Of a stretch of DNA of 64,000 bases, positions 43,196 through 51,527 are shown one piece after another (positions within the stretch are counted from its first letter, which is position 1; every line of letters starts with the position of its first letter). Under the pieces are notes generated by a model, which was given only the letters and a program-made list of their open reading frames with translations, was not told the origin of the DNA and did no database searches. The stretch is from assembly GCA_039812645.1 (NCBI GenBank), contig JBDIAV010000008.1:5529-69528 (forward strand). Reading direction: 5' to 3'. A program made the translations under genes and the position numbers. The DNA is from Ancrocorticia sp039812645. GTDB taxonomy: Bacteria > Actinomycetota > Actinomycetes > Actinomycetales > Actinomycetaceae.

Positions 43196-45481
43196 ATGAT
43201 GGCGGTCACCCCGACCCCAGTCGCCCAAACGACCATCGAACTCGACGTCACAGGCATGACGTGCGCCTCATGCGCCGCGCGTATTGAAAAGCGACTCAAT
43301 AGGCTCGACGGCGTCGAAGCCACCGTCAACTACGCCACCGAAAAGGCCACGGTGCACGCTCCCGAGGGATACGATCCCCTCGAACTCATCACCACGGTCG
43401 AAAACGCGGGCTACGGGGCGACCTTGCCCACGCCCAAGCATGCGGACACACAGGACGCCGACGGCGAACCGGGCGATGATCCTGAACTCACCGCCCTTCG
43501 CCAGCGTTTCATCGGCTCCGCTCTCCTCTCCGTTCCCGTCATCCTCATGGCGATGGTCCCGGCCTTCCAGTTCACCTACTGGCAGTGGGCTTCCCTCACG
43601 CTGACGGCACCCGTGGTGGTGTGGGCTGGCTGGCCCTTCCATCGCGCCGCCTGGATCAACCTCAAGCACGGCGCCGCCACCATGGATACCCTCATTTCAC
43701 TGGGCACCATCGCCGCTTTCCTGTGGTCGCTCTATGCGCTGTTCCTTGGAACCGCAGGCACACCCGGCATGACGCACCCCTTCGAATTGACCGTCGCCCC
43801 CTCCGACGGCGCCTCGCACATCTACCTGGAAACCGCCGCCGGCGTCATCACCTTCCTTCTAGGCGGGCGCTACTTCGAGAAGAAGTCAAAGCGTCAGGCA
43901 GGCGCCGCGTTGCGTGCCCTCATGGAAATGGGAGCCAAGGATGTGGCGGTGCTGCGCGGTGAGACCGAGGTCCGCATCCCCATCGAGGATTTGCGCGTTG
44001 GTGAGCAGTTCGTCGTGCGCCCCGGTGAAAAGATCGCTACCGACGGCGTCGTCGTCTCGGGAACCTCTGCCGTGGACGCTTCGATGCTCACGGGTGAATC
44101 CGTGCCCGTCGAGGTGGGCGAAGGCGATCCCGTCACCGGAGCCACCGTGAACGCGGGGGGTCGCATCGTGGTGCGTGCCAGTCGTGTTGGCCCCGATACC
44201 AAGCTCGCTCAGATGGCGAAGATGGTCGAGGATGCGCAGTCCGGGAAAGCGGAAGTGCAGCGCCTCGCGGATAAGATTTCGGGGATCTTCGTGCCGGTGG
44301 TCATCGCCATTGCCGTGGCCACTCTCGGTGCCTGGCTGGGTGCAGGATTCCCACTAACTGCGGCCTTCACTGCCGCCGTTGCCGTACTCATCATTGCGTG
44401 CCCGTGTGCTCTCGGCCTCGCAACCCCCACGGCGCTTCTTGTGGGCACCGGCCGTGGCGCCCAAATGGGCATCCTCATTAAAGGACCGGAGATTCTCGAA
44501 TCCACCCGTCGCGTGGACACCATCGTGCTGGATAAGACAGGCACCGTCACCACCGGCAAGATGACCGTCACCGACGTCGCGACTACCCCGGGGATTGACC
44601 GCGATGAACTTCTTCTCATCGCTGGCTCGCTGGAAGACGCCTCCGAGCACCCCATCGCCCAAGCCGTCGCCACAGCTGCCAAGGAAAAGGCTGGGACCGG
44701 CGCGGGCAGTGGCGCCCTCAAGCCCGTCGCAGGTTTCGCCAACGTGGAAGGCCACGGAGTGCGCGGCACGGTCGACGGACGCGACGTCGTCGTCGGCAAA
44801 GAAAGCCTACTGGAGGGCTGGAACACCGAACTCTCTTCCGAACTTTCCGAAGCTAAGGATAAGCTGCAGAAGCAGGGTAAGACAGTCATGGTGGTCGGAT
44901 GGGACGGAGCCGCGCGCGGCCTCATCGCCGTTGCCGATACCGTCAAAGAGACGTCCGGGCAGGCCATTGCGCAACTGCGCGAACTCGGACTGACGCCCGT
45001 GCTGCTCACAGGGGACAACGAGACCGTAGCCCGTCAGATTGCCGCCGAGGTGAAGATCGATGAGGTCATCGCCCAGGTGTTGCCGGATGAAAAGGCACGC
45101 GTCATCGCTGACCTGCAGAAGCAGGGCAAGGTTGTGGCGATGGTGGGCGATGGCGTCAACGACGCCGCCGCTCTGGCCCAGGCGGATCTCGGACTCGCCA
45201 TGGGCACCGGCACCGACGTGGCTATCGAGGCCGCGGATATTACACTGGTGCGCGGCGACCTACGCGGCGCCACCGACGCCATCCGCCTCTCCCGCCGTAC
45301 ACTGAGCACCATCAAAGGCAATCTCTTCTGGGCTTTCGCCTATAACACCGCGGCAATCCCGCTCGCGGCACTCGGCCTGCTCAATCCCATGTTGGCGGGC
45401 GCGGCCATGGCATTCTCGTCCGTGTTCGTCGTCAGTAACAGCCTGCGCCTGCGCGGCTTCAAGAGCATCATCAAGGAGTAA
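43196..45481 (+). CDS. copA: Copper-exporting P1B-type ATPase
   Basis: A 761-residue P-type ATPase that exports Cu(I). An N-terminal HMA domain carries GMTCASC (C23, C26). The phosphatase motif TGES lies in the actuator domain, the transmembrane CPC site is at C402-C404, the phosphorylated Asp D446 is in DKTGT, and the SEHP nucleotide-site motif and GDGVND hinge follow. ATG at 43196 or 43199; GAAGGA suits both. A GTGGGG-GTAT-CCCCAC hairpin (43136-43151) sits in the leader between the small gene and copA. Confidence 0.94.
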   Translation: MMAVTPTPVAQTTIELDVTGMTCASCAARIEKRLNRLDGVEATVNYATEKATVHAPEGYDPLELITTVENAGYGATLPTPKHADTQDADGEPGDDPELTALRQRFIGSALLSVPVILMAMVPAFQFTYWQWASLTLTAPVVVWAGWPFHRAAWINLKHGAATMDTLISLGTIAAFLWSLYALFLGTAGTPGMTHPFELTVAPSDGASHIYLETAAGVITFLLGGRYFEKKSKRQAGAALRALMEMGAKDVAVLRGETEVRIPIEDLRVGEQFVVRPGEKIATDGVVVSGTSAVDASMLTGESVPVEVGEGDPVTGATVNAGGRIVVRASRVGPDTKLAQMAKMVEDAQSGKAEVQRLADKISGIFVPVVIAIAVATLGAWLGAGFPLTAAFTAAVAVLIIACPCALGLATPTALLVGTGRGAQMGILIKGPEILESTRRVDTIVLDKTGTVTTGKMTVTDVATTPGIDRDELLLIAGSLEDASEHPIAQAVATAAKEKAGTGAGSGALKPVAGFANVEGHGVRGTVDGRDVVVGKESLLEGWNTELSSELSEAKDKLQKQGKTVMVVGWDGAARGLIAVADTVKETSGQAIAQLRELGLTPVLLTGDNETVARQIAAEVKIDEVIAQVLPDEKARVIADLQKQGKVVAMVGDGVNDAAALAQADLGLAMGTGTDVAIEAADITLVRGDLRGATDAIRLSRRTLSTIKGNLFWAFAYNTAAIPLAALGLLNPMLAGAAMAFSSVFVVSNSLRLRGFKSIIKE

Positions 45482-45483
45482 TA

Positions 45484-45813
45484 ATGAGTGATGGTGAGGA
45501 AACAATGAGTGAATGCGGTTGCGCGTCCAACCATTACGGCTACATGGGCGATAAGGACAAGTACCTCGCCCGCCTCAAGCGTATTGAGGGGCAGGCCCGC
45601 GGAATTCACCGCATGGTCGACGAGGATAAGTACTGCATCGACATCCTCACCCAGATTAGCGCGATGAAAAGTGCCCTGGAGAACCTGGCGCTTGGCCTCA
45701 TGGATGATCATCTCAAGCACTGCGTGCTTGACGCCGCCCGCGCCGGAGGCGACGAGGGGGCAGCGAAGATCGCTGAGGCATCGGCGGCAATTCAGCGGCT
45801 CGTGAAGTCCTGA
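45484..45813 (+). CDS. csoR: Copper-sensing repressor CsoR
   Basis: A 109-residue all-helical DUF156/CsoR protein. The Cu(I) ligands are C51, H76 and C80, the same spacing as in M. tuberculosis CsoR. The N-terminus has two extra cysteines (C11, C13). It releases its operator when it binds Cu(I). AAGGAG overlaps the end of copA, 2 nt of gap, so it is translated with it. An in-frame ATG 21 nt later is a possible alternative start. Confidence 0.93.
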   Translation: MSDGEETMSECGCASNHYGYMGDKDKYLARLKRIEGQARGIHRMVDEDKYCIDILTQISAMKSALENLALGLMDDHLKHCVLDAARAGGDEGAAKIAEASAAIQRLVKS

Positions 45814-45940
45814 GCAACGACAGAGGGCAGAGGGCAGAAAAAGATCTCTGAAATCCCGGCACCGTTGTACGCATGACACACGTGGTGGGACATTGGAGAT
45901 GGATTGTCACGACCACTCTAAAGGAAGCCGCTCGAAGGGA

Positions 45941-46555
45941 TCAGTCATCCAGACCACGAGCCCGTAGCGCATCGGAGGTGGCCAGGGCGAAGCCCACGGC
46001 ACTGACGATTGCGGGGATCACGTAGCGTAGCGAGAAGGCGCTCAGCCCTCGGGCCCGCGCCGATTCACGCACGTGCCCTAGCAAGCCGATGAGGTGGGGA
46101 ATTGAACGCCACATGAGGACGAAGGCCAACGCCACTCGTTCAGGATTCACCCCGAGAAAACGTAACGGTCTGACGGCCCCGGCAATGGCATCCATGATGT
46201 CGTTGATCGGGGTCGTCATCGTCACCAGCCGCGCCAGATAAATCGCGGCAAGAAGATTGATCAGGTAGAGCACACCGCGCATTGGGTCTCCCATGAGCCA
46301 GTGGTAGCCCGCAAGAACAACCATCATGGCCCAGAATTGCCATCCGATGACAAGCGCGCGGCGCGCCGGAATGCGTGCGCCCACAACCAGCAGGAGCACG
46401 GCGAGTGCCAGCGCGGTGAGGCTCACCCATAACTGTCCGACGAGGAACGGGACCACCCCGCCCGCAAACATGAGCAAATATTTCACCCATACGGGGCAGC
46501 GATGGAGGGGACTTCGTGCGGCAACATACTGTCCAAAGAATCTGCCGTGGTTCAC
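45941..46555 (-). CDS. bioN: Biotin ECF transporter transmembrane component
   Basis: About 204 residues with several membrane helices and two Arg-containing coupling motifs, SARARGLS and LRARGLDD, that link EcfT proteins to their ATPase. The GTG at 46555 follows GGAGGCGAG; longer in-frame reading to 46594 is possible. It forms the T component of the biotin importer with BioM and BioY encoded upstream. Confidence 0.87.
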   Translation of the reverse strand: MNHGRFFGQYVAARSPLHRCPVWVKYLLMFAGGVVPFLVGQLWVSLTALALAVLLLVVGARIPARRALVIGWQFWAMMVVLAGYHWLMGDPMRGVLYLINLLAAIYLARLVTMTTPINDIMDAIAGAVRPLRFLGVNPERVALAFVLMWRSIPHLIGLLGHVRESARARGLSAFSLRYVIPAIVSAVGFALATSDALRARGLDD

Positions 46556-46607
46556 ACCCTCGCCTCCACTGCTGCGCGGCGTCCACGCCCCCAACCTTCA
46601 TTCATAC

Positions 46608-47312
46608 TCAGGCCGCCATCTCCCGCGAGTACTGGGCAATAACCGCCCCGGGCTCGCCGTCGGCAACAATCTGCCCGTGGTCGATCCAGATGACGCGTTC
46701 CATCTCCCCCGCCAACTCCAGATCGTGCGTGGAAACGACGAGTTGCTGGGGCAGCGCGGCCAGGGCTCGGCGCAAGGTGTGCCGATTGCGCAAGTCCAGT
46801 AGCGTGGTGGGTTCATCAGCGACGACGACGCCCGGTTCCACAGCCAGCACCGTGGTAAGCGAGACGAGTTGCCTTTCACCGCCCGAAAGATCGTAGATCG
46901 ACTGTTCAGCAACGGTGCCGAGCCCGCGAACCTCTAGAAGTTCGCGGGCTCGGGCACGCCGTTCCGCACGGTTCTTGATGGTGGAGCGCAGCGAGAGTTG
47001 AACATCATCGAGTGGGGTGGACATGACGAGCTGTGCCAAAGGATCGGTGAACACGTAACCCACGTGTTTACGCACTCGCACCAGTTCTCGCGCGGTCGAC
47101 AGACCGTCGATGATCACCTCACCACAGCTTGGCATAACGAGGCCGTTAAAAAGCTTGAGGAGTGTCGACTTTCCCGAACCGTTAGCGCCGATCACGGCAA
47201 TACGAGACTCCCCGAGTTGTACGCTGATAGAACGCAGCAACGTCTTCTTTGCTCCACGCTCAGGTGAGGCGAGATCATCAACTTCTACGGTAACATCACG
47301 CAGCTCGATCAT
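46608..47312 (-). CDS. bioM: Biotin ECF transporter ATPase
   Basis: A 234-residue ABC ATPase with Walker A GANGSGKST, signature LSGGERQL, Walker B VVVADEPTT and the switch His in VSTHDLE. It is the only ATPase gene of the cluster, as in dedicated bioMNY systems, so it would work as a homodimer. ATG start at 47312. Second gene of the operon. Confidence 0.9.
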   Translation of the reverse strand: MIELRDVTVEVDDLASPERGAKKTLLRSISVQLGESRIAVIGANGSGKSTLLKLFNGLVMPSCGEVIIDGLSTARELVRVRKHVGYVFTDPLAQLVMSTPLDDVQLSLRSTIKNRAERRARARELLEVRGLGTVAEQSIYDLSGGERQLVSLTTVLAVEPGVVVADEPTTLLDLRNRHTLRRALAALPQQLVVSTHDLELAGEMERVIWIDHGQIVADGEPGAVIAQYSREMAA

Positions 47313-47398
47313 CGTTGGCTCACGCCCACTCGTCGGTTTCCGTTCATCAAGGCCGTCGCTTCCTATCCATCAACATCGAGAATCCAGCAGCGTCTCTC

Positions 47399-47423
47399 TA
47401 TCGTTAACGAATATTTATCGTTA
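47399..47423. repeat. TATCGTTA direct repeat between bioY and bioM
   Basis: TATCGTTA occurs at 47399-47406 and again at 47416-47423 (17-nt period). The first copy overlaps the palindrome TCGTTAACGA (47401-47410) and the second overlaps the bioY stop codon. Function unknown; perhaps a regulator or mRNA element. Confidence 0.45.
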
Positions 47424-48032
47424 GCGGCGCCCCAGGATACGAGGGAATGCCCGAACAATTGCAAGAGCAGTCATGCCCGCGAGAACGGCCTTGATGAGAT
47501 CCAATCCCAGGAATCCAATGGTTGTCCCAAGTGCACCAGAGAAGGGCATCCCGGCATTGATCATGAGTCCCGCAACTCCCGCGGCATGCAGGATGAGCAA
47601 CCCGGCAATGGCCGCAAGTGTAAGTCCAACGAGCGCCAGCGCCCCCTTGGTAACCCGGCGCAAAACCAGAGTCGCAAGCGGCCCGGCAACAAGTGCGGCA
47701 AGAACATAACCCACGAGATAACCACCGGTCGGCCCCTGTAACACCGCGATTCCGCTGGAACCCCCTGCGAAGACAGGAAGGCCAAAAAGGCCCGCTGCCA
47801 CATAAAGAACAGCCGCTAAGAAACCTTGCCATGCGCCCAGCACCAGCGGATTAAGCAGCACAATAAGGATCGTCATCGAGAACGGCACAGGGCCGATCAT
47901 GAACCCAGGAATAAGGGCGAAAGCAGCGATGAGGGCCGCGAATACGGCAATGAGGGCGATATTGACACCCGTGGCGGCGCCACCGGCACCAGCCATGGCA
48001 GGCGCCTTTCGGCGAGAACTCGTCTGGGACAT
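47421..48032 (-). CDS. bioY: Biotin transporter BioY (S component)
   Basis: A 203-residue very hydrophobic protein of the BioY family, with about six membrane helices, an N-terminal Ala/Gly-rich lead, a VPFSMTI segment and the GPTGGYLVGY signature near residue 113. It binds biotin and works with the BioMN energising module. ATG start; GGTGGA upstream. First gene of the minus-strand operon. Confidence 0.94.
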   Translation of the reverse strand: MSQTSSRRKAPAMAGAGGAATGVNIALIAVFAALIAAFALIPGFMIGPVPFSMTILIVLLNPLVLGAWQGFLAAVLYVAAGLFGLPVFAGGSSGIAVLQGPTGGYLVGYVLAALVAGPLATLVLRRVTKGALALVGLTLAAIAGLLILHAAGVAGLMINAGMPFSGALGTTIGFLGLDLIKAVLAGMTALAIVRAFPRILGRR

Positions 48033-48042
48033 TCCACCAACC

Positions 48043-48065
48043 TAACTTACCTATCAGTAACTTAC
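48043..48065. promoter_or_regulatory. TAACTTAC direct repeat upstream of bioY
   Basis: TAACTTAC at 48043-48050 and 48058-48065, a 15-nt period, with TTAC-CTATCA-GTAA nested between. It lies 11-33 nt before the bioY start, so it could be the binding site of a biotin-responsive regulator. A TATAAG box is at 48076-48081 on the minus strand. Confidence 0.4.
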
Positions 48066-48128
48066 GCCAGTGTAGCTTATAGAGACGTGTTGGGCCGAGA
48101 TCTGCACAACACCCAGCATGCGCGTCTA

Positions 48129-48476
48129 CTAGCCCCAGCCAAGTTCGTGGAGCCGATCTTCTTCGATACCGTAGTAGTGCGCGATCTCGTGAACCAGCGT
48201 CACGTGGATCTCGTCCGCCAACTGCTGACGGTCCTCGCAGAAATCCACGAGATTCTCACGATACAAAATGATGCGATCCGGTTCATCACCAAATCCGTAA
48301 TCCCCGCGGTCGACGAGTGCTACCCCTTCATACACTCCGAGCAGGTCGCTATCGTCTTCCGGGCGATCCTCAATGAGAAAAACAACGTTATCCAGATGAG
48401 TGAACATCTCATCCGGCAGCGCATCTAGTTCGTCGGCTACCATCTCTTCGAACTCTTCCGGAGATACCTCAAGCAT
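48129..48476 (-). CDS. Minimal zincin metallopeptidase family protein
   Basis: A 115-residue acidic protein with HEIAH at H96-H100 followed by YGIEEDRLHELGW, the signature of the short zincin-like (PF06262) family often found in actinobacteria. No signal peptide. Substrate unknown. It probably starts leaderless at ATG 48476, behind TAAACT with a 6-nt gap, a box that lies in the space and 3' end of the siderophore ATPase gene. Confidence 0.87.
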   Translation of the reverse strand: MLEVSPEEFEEMVADELDALPDEMFTHLDNVVFLIEDRPEDDSDLLGVYEGVALVDRGDYGFGDEPDRIILYRENLVDFCEDRQQLADEIHVTLVHEIAHYYGIEEDRLHELGWG

Positions 48477-48488
48477 GATCCAAGTTTA
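48474..48488 (-). promoter_or_regulatory. Predicted leaderless promoter of the zincin gene
   Basis: On the minus strand TAAACT (48483-48488), 6 nt (TGGATC), ATG. The box overlaps the stop codon region of the upstream ATPase gene, so the two may also be joined by read-through. Confidence 0.45.
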
Positions 48489-49334
48489 CTCGGACGAGGC
48501 GGCAACCCTTCGGCTATACGTGCCGGCCCGGGGCACGATCATTGGGGTTCCCGTTTCCGGATCCATGATCACCCTAGATTTCACTCCGAAAATGGACTCG
48601 ATAGTCTCGTCCGTGAGAACTTCTTCCGGTGTCCCATGCGCGTAAACACGCCCATCACGCATGGCAATCATACGATCGGCGTATCGTGCGGCCTGGTTGA
48701 GATCATGCAGGACCGCGATAATGGTTGTCCCAAATTCCTGGTTGAGTTCCCGACAGAGCTCAAGGATTTCGAACTGGTGACAGAGGTCGAGATAGGTCGT
48801 CGGCTCGTCCAAAAGCAGTACCCGCGTCTGTTGGGCGAGCACCATCGCGATCCAGACACGCTGGCGTTGACCGCCAGAAAGGCTTGCCACTTCTCGCTCT
48901 GCAAGAGAGAACGTACCCGTGCGCTCCAGCGCGACGACGACGGCGGCCTCGTCGGCTTCCGTCCACTGATGGAGCATGCCCTGGTGCGGGAAACGACCGC
49001 GCGCAACAAGATCACCAACCGTGATCGAGTCAGGCACGATCGCCGTCTGCGCGAGAAACCCTACCTCTCGTGCAAATTCCTTTGCCCCATAGGTATCGAC
49101 AGGTTTCCCCTCCAACATCACACCACCCTCCTGAGGAGTGAGGATGCGTCCGAGCGCCCGAAGGAAGGTCGATTTACCACAGGCGTTGGGCCCGACAATG
49201 ACGGTCATTGAACCGGGCTCGATCTGCGCGGAGACTTCCTTGAGGACAGGGGCGTTGTTGTTTGAGTAAGCCAGGGTGACGTTGGAGGCGGTGAATCCGC
49301 CTCCAACGTGTGGCCTGGCGTCTAGTGTGCTCAA
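48486..49334 (-). CDS. Iron-siderophore ABC transporter ATP-binding protein
   Basis: A 282-residue FecE/FepC-type ATPase with Walker A GPNACGKST, signature LSGGQRQR, Walker B VLLLDEPTT and switch His in VLHDLNQ. The start is TTG (MSTLDARPH), overlapping the stop of the binding-protein gene, so the two are translationally coupled. It energises the two permeases encoded on the other strand. Confidence 0.9.
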   Translation of the reverse strand: MSTLDARPHVGGGFTASNVTLAYSNNNAPVLKEVSAQIEPGSMTVIVGPNACGKSTFLRALGRILTPQEGGVMLEGKPVDTYGAKEFAREVGFLAQTAIVPDSITVGDLVARGRFPHQGMLHQWTEADEAAVVVALERTGTFSLAEREVASLSGGQRQRVWIAMVLAQQTRVLLLDEPTTYLDLCHQFEILELCRELNQEFGTTIIAVLHDLNQAARYADRMIAMRDGRVYAHGTPEEVLTDETIESIFGVKSRVIMDPETGTPMIVPRAGTYSRRVAASSE

Positions 49335-50434
49335 CCCAGTGCGCCCTCGATCGCGGTGAGAATGCCGCGAGCTGCCGTGGGGCCAACATTGAGATAGAAG
49401 ACATCGTCGTCAACTTCCACGGCCTGGCCCGACTCCACCGCGGTCAAGGTGGGCCACAGTGGCGCGGAGGTCAGTTCAGTCTCGTCGCCGCCCTGCACGC
49501 CGAAGAAGATCCAGTCCCCGTCGGCCTGTTCAAGCTGCTCGGCGCTGATATCCACCGAGGTTTCATCGGTAAATGACTGGCTTTCAGGACGCGCCAATCC
49601 CGCATCCTCAGCGACAGAACCACTGAATGAGGCGATACCGAAGACGCGTGTGCGGTCACCATTCTTCCGCAGGAAGGACACGGTTGGGTTACCCGAGACG
49701 CCAGCGCCAAACTCAGCCGCGTCGGCATGGAACTTGTCCAGCCATGCCTGTGCCTCGTCAGTCTTACCCACGGAATCGGCAAGCAGTAGGAAGTCCTGCT
49801 TCCAGTACAGTCCCGTTCCCTGGGTCGCAACAGTGGGAGCAATGGCACTCAGCGCCGTATACATCGCACCCGCATCCTTGCCAGCGTTATTCATGACGAT
49901 AAGGTCCGGGTTGGTATTAGCGATCGCCTCGATGTCCGGTTCGAAGCGGCTCCCCACATAGGTCATGGCTTCCAGTTCGGCACTGTCATCAGAAAAAGCC
50001 GTCGCAAGGTACGGCGGGATCATATCGGCGCCATCACCCGAGGTGGACGCAACAGGAACAATCCCGAGCGTGAGCATCACATCAGCCTGACCGGTCGAGA
50101 TGACCACCACGCGCTGCGGCTCAGCTTCAAGGGTGGTTTCTCCTTGGAAGTGCTTAACGGTGCGGGGGAAGACTCCGTCAGCTTGGCCGCTCCCCTTTCC
50201 TTCCGGCATGGTGCGGGGCGTCGTGTACTGGGCTGTGTCCGCAGCCTTGCTTTCTGCACTCGTGCTGTCAGTTACATCAGCCGATGCTGCGGGTGTGGTG
50301 CTCGGTGCCGCGGGTGACTCGGCTGGGTCAGTGCTCGAACAGCCCGCGAACAGTAGGCCTGCAACCACTAGCGAGACAAGACCGGCGGCTCGACGGGGCT
50401 TCACACGGTCTTTGACCAGGTTGTATGTCATCAT
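49331..50434 (-). CDS. Iron-siderophore ABC transporter substrate-binding lipoprotein
   Basis: About 367 residues, starting MMTYNL at 50434 (or 50431). A lipoprotein signal ends in LLFAGC with the lipidated C32. A long Ala/Ser/Thr-rich linker is followed by the helical-backbone (type III) binding protein fold: RVVVISTGQADVMLTLG near residue 105, DIEAIANTNPDLIVMNN, and a C-terminal conserved region. It presents the iron chelate to the permease on the outer face of the membrane. The start lies inside a divergent promoter region with the iron box and no good ribosome binding site. Confidence 0.9.
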   Translation of the reverse strand: MMTYNLVKDRVKPRRAAGLVSLVVAGLLFAGCSSTDPAESPAAPSTTPAASADVTDSTSAESKAADTAQYTTPRTMPEGKGSGQADGVFPRTVKHFQGETTLEAEPQRVVVISTGQADVMLTLGIVPVASTSGDGADMIPPYLATAFSDDSAELEAMTYVGSRFEPDIEAIANTNPDLIVMNNAGKDAGAMYTALSAIAPTVATQGTGLYWKQDFLLLADSVGKTDEAQAWLDKFHADAAEFGAGVSGNPTVSFLRKNGDRTRVFGIASFSGSVAEDAGLARPESQSFTDETSVDISAEQLEQADGDWIFFGVQGGDETELTSAPLWPTLTAVESGQAVEVDDDVFYLNVGPTAARGILTAIEGALG

Positions 50435-50439
50435 GGAAG

Positions 50440-50458
50440 TTAGGTTAGCATAACCTAA
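50440..50458. promoter_or_regulatory. DtxR/IdeR-type iron box between divergent siderophore genes
   Basis: TTAGGTTA-GCA-TAACCTAA, a perfect 8-bp inverted repeat with a 3-nt centre, very close to the DtxR/IdeR consensus TTAGGTTAGSCTAACCTAA. It ends 1 nt before the permease start on the plus strand and 5 nt before the binding-protein start on the minus strand. One Fe(II)-bound repressor could shut off both directions. Confidence 0.85.
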
Positions 50459-50459
50459 T

Positions 50460-51527
50460 ATGAGCGCAATATCTTCGCCCGAGACAGCCGCGACAGATAC
50501 GGGGAGTCCGCTCGCACAAAGTCGGACGGTCACCCGTCGCGGTACCGCGACGGGCGCGGCAGTGGCCGTCTGGGCGGTCGCTATCACACTGTGCATCTTC
50601 CTCAGTCTCGCCATCGGGTCCAAACCTCTCAGCTTCCCCGAGGTTTGGCATGGGCTAACCACCATTGATGAGACCCGCGAATCGATTATCGTCTGGCAGC
50701 TGCGGATCCCTCGAACTGCGCTCGCGCTACTGGTCGGTGCGGCTCTGGCCGTCGCCGGAGTGATGATGCAAGCACTCACTCGTAACCCACTCGCTGAGCC
50801 AGGCATCCTCGGCGTGAACTCCGGCGCGGCGTTTTCCGTGGTGGTCGCCATCGTCGTACTTGGAGCCAGCGACATCACCAGCTACATGTGGTTCGCGTTC
50901 ATCGGTTCCGCCCTGGCCGCCGGGTTTGTTTATACGATCAGCATGCAGCGCTCTCGCGCCAGCGATCACGCACGTCTCGTTCTCGCGGGCGCCGCACTAT
51001 CGGCCTGCCTCGGGGCGCTCACCGGAATCATGACGATGTTCAATACCGATGCCTTCAGCTCCTACCGGTTCTGGGTTATCGGCTCCGTCGCTGAACGCGG
51101 GACGGCTCCGCTTATTGCGGTTACCCCCTTTATCGTCGTCGGGCTTCTCCTCGCATTGGGATCCGGGCCGATGCTCAATGCTCTCGCCCTTGGTGACGAA
51201 CAAGCTACATCACTCGGACTGAGACTGCCCCTTATCCGACTGCTTGCTTTCACCTCAATCACACTCTTATGCGGTGCCGCCACCGCGGCCGCCGGGCCAA
51301 TTGGCTTTGTAGGCCTCGTCGTACCGCATGCTCTCCGGCTGCTGGTTGGAGTAGAACAAAGAACCCTGTTGCTACTTTCCCTGCTGTGCGGGCCGGTGCT
51401 CGTCCTGGCGGCGGACATCATTGGGCGCACCATCGCCCCGCCAGGGGAGCTCGAAGTTGGACTCGTCACCTCCTTCGTCGGCGCACCCATGCTTCTCGCG
51501 CTCATTATGAGGAGGCGCAATCTATGA
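50460..51527 (+). CDS. FecCD-family iron-siderophore permease, first subunit
   Basis: A 355-residue membrane protein with about ten helices and family stretches RIPRTALALLVGAALAVAG, MQALTRNPLAEPGILG and a C-terminal GPIGFVGLVVPHALR, the ATPase-contact region. The ATG at 50460 lies directly behind the iron box, leaving no room for a Shine-Dalgarno, so it is probably leaderless with TAGCAT (50446-50451) as -10. It pairs with the next gene (overlap ATGA). Confidence 0.92.
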   Translation: MSAISSPETAATDTGSPLAQSRTVTRRGTATGAAVAVWAVAITLCIFLSLAIGSKPLSFPEVWHGLTTIDETRESIIVWQLRIPRTALALLVGAALAVAGVMMQALTRNPLAEPGILGVNSGAAFSVVVAIVVLGASDITSYMWFAFIGSALAAGFVYTISMQRSRASDHARLVLAGAALSACLGALTGIMTMFNTDAFSSYRFWVIGSVAERGTAPLIAVTPFIVVGLLLALGSGPMLNALALGDEQATSLGLRLPLIRLLAFTSITLLCGAATAAAGPIGFVGLVVPHALRLLVGVEQRTLLLLSLLCGPVLVLAADIIGRTIAPPGELEVGLVTSFVGAPMLLALIMRRRNL

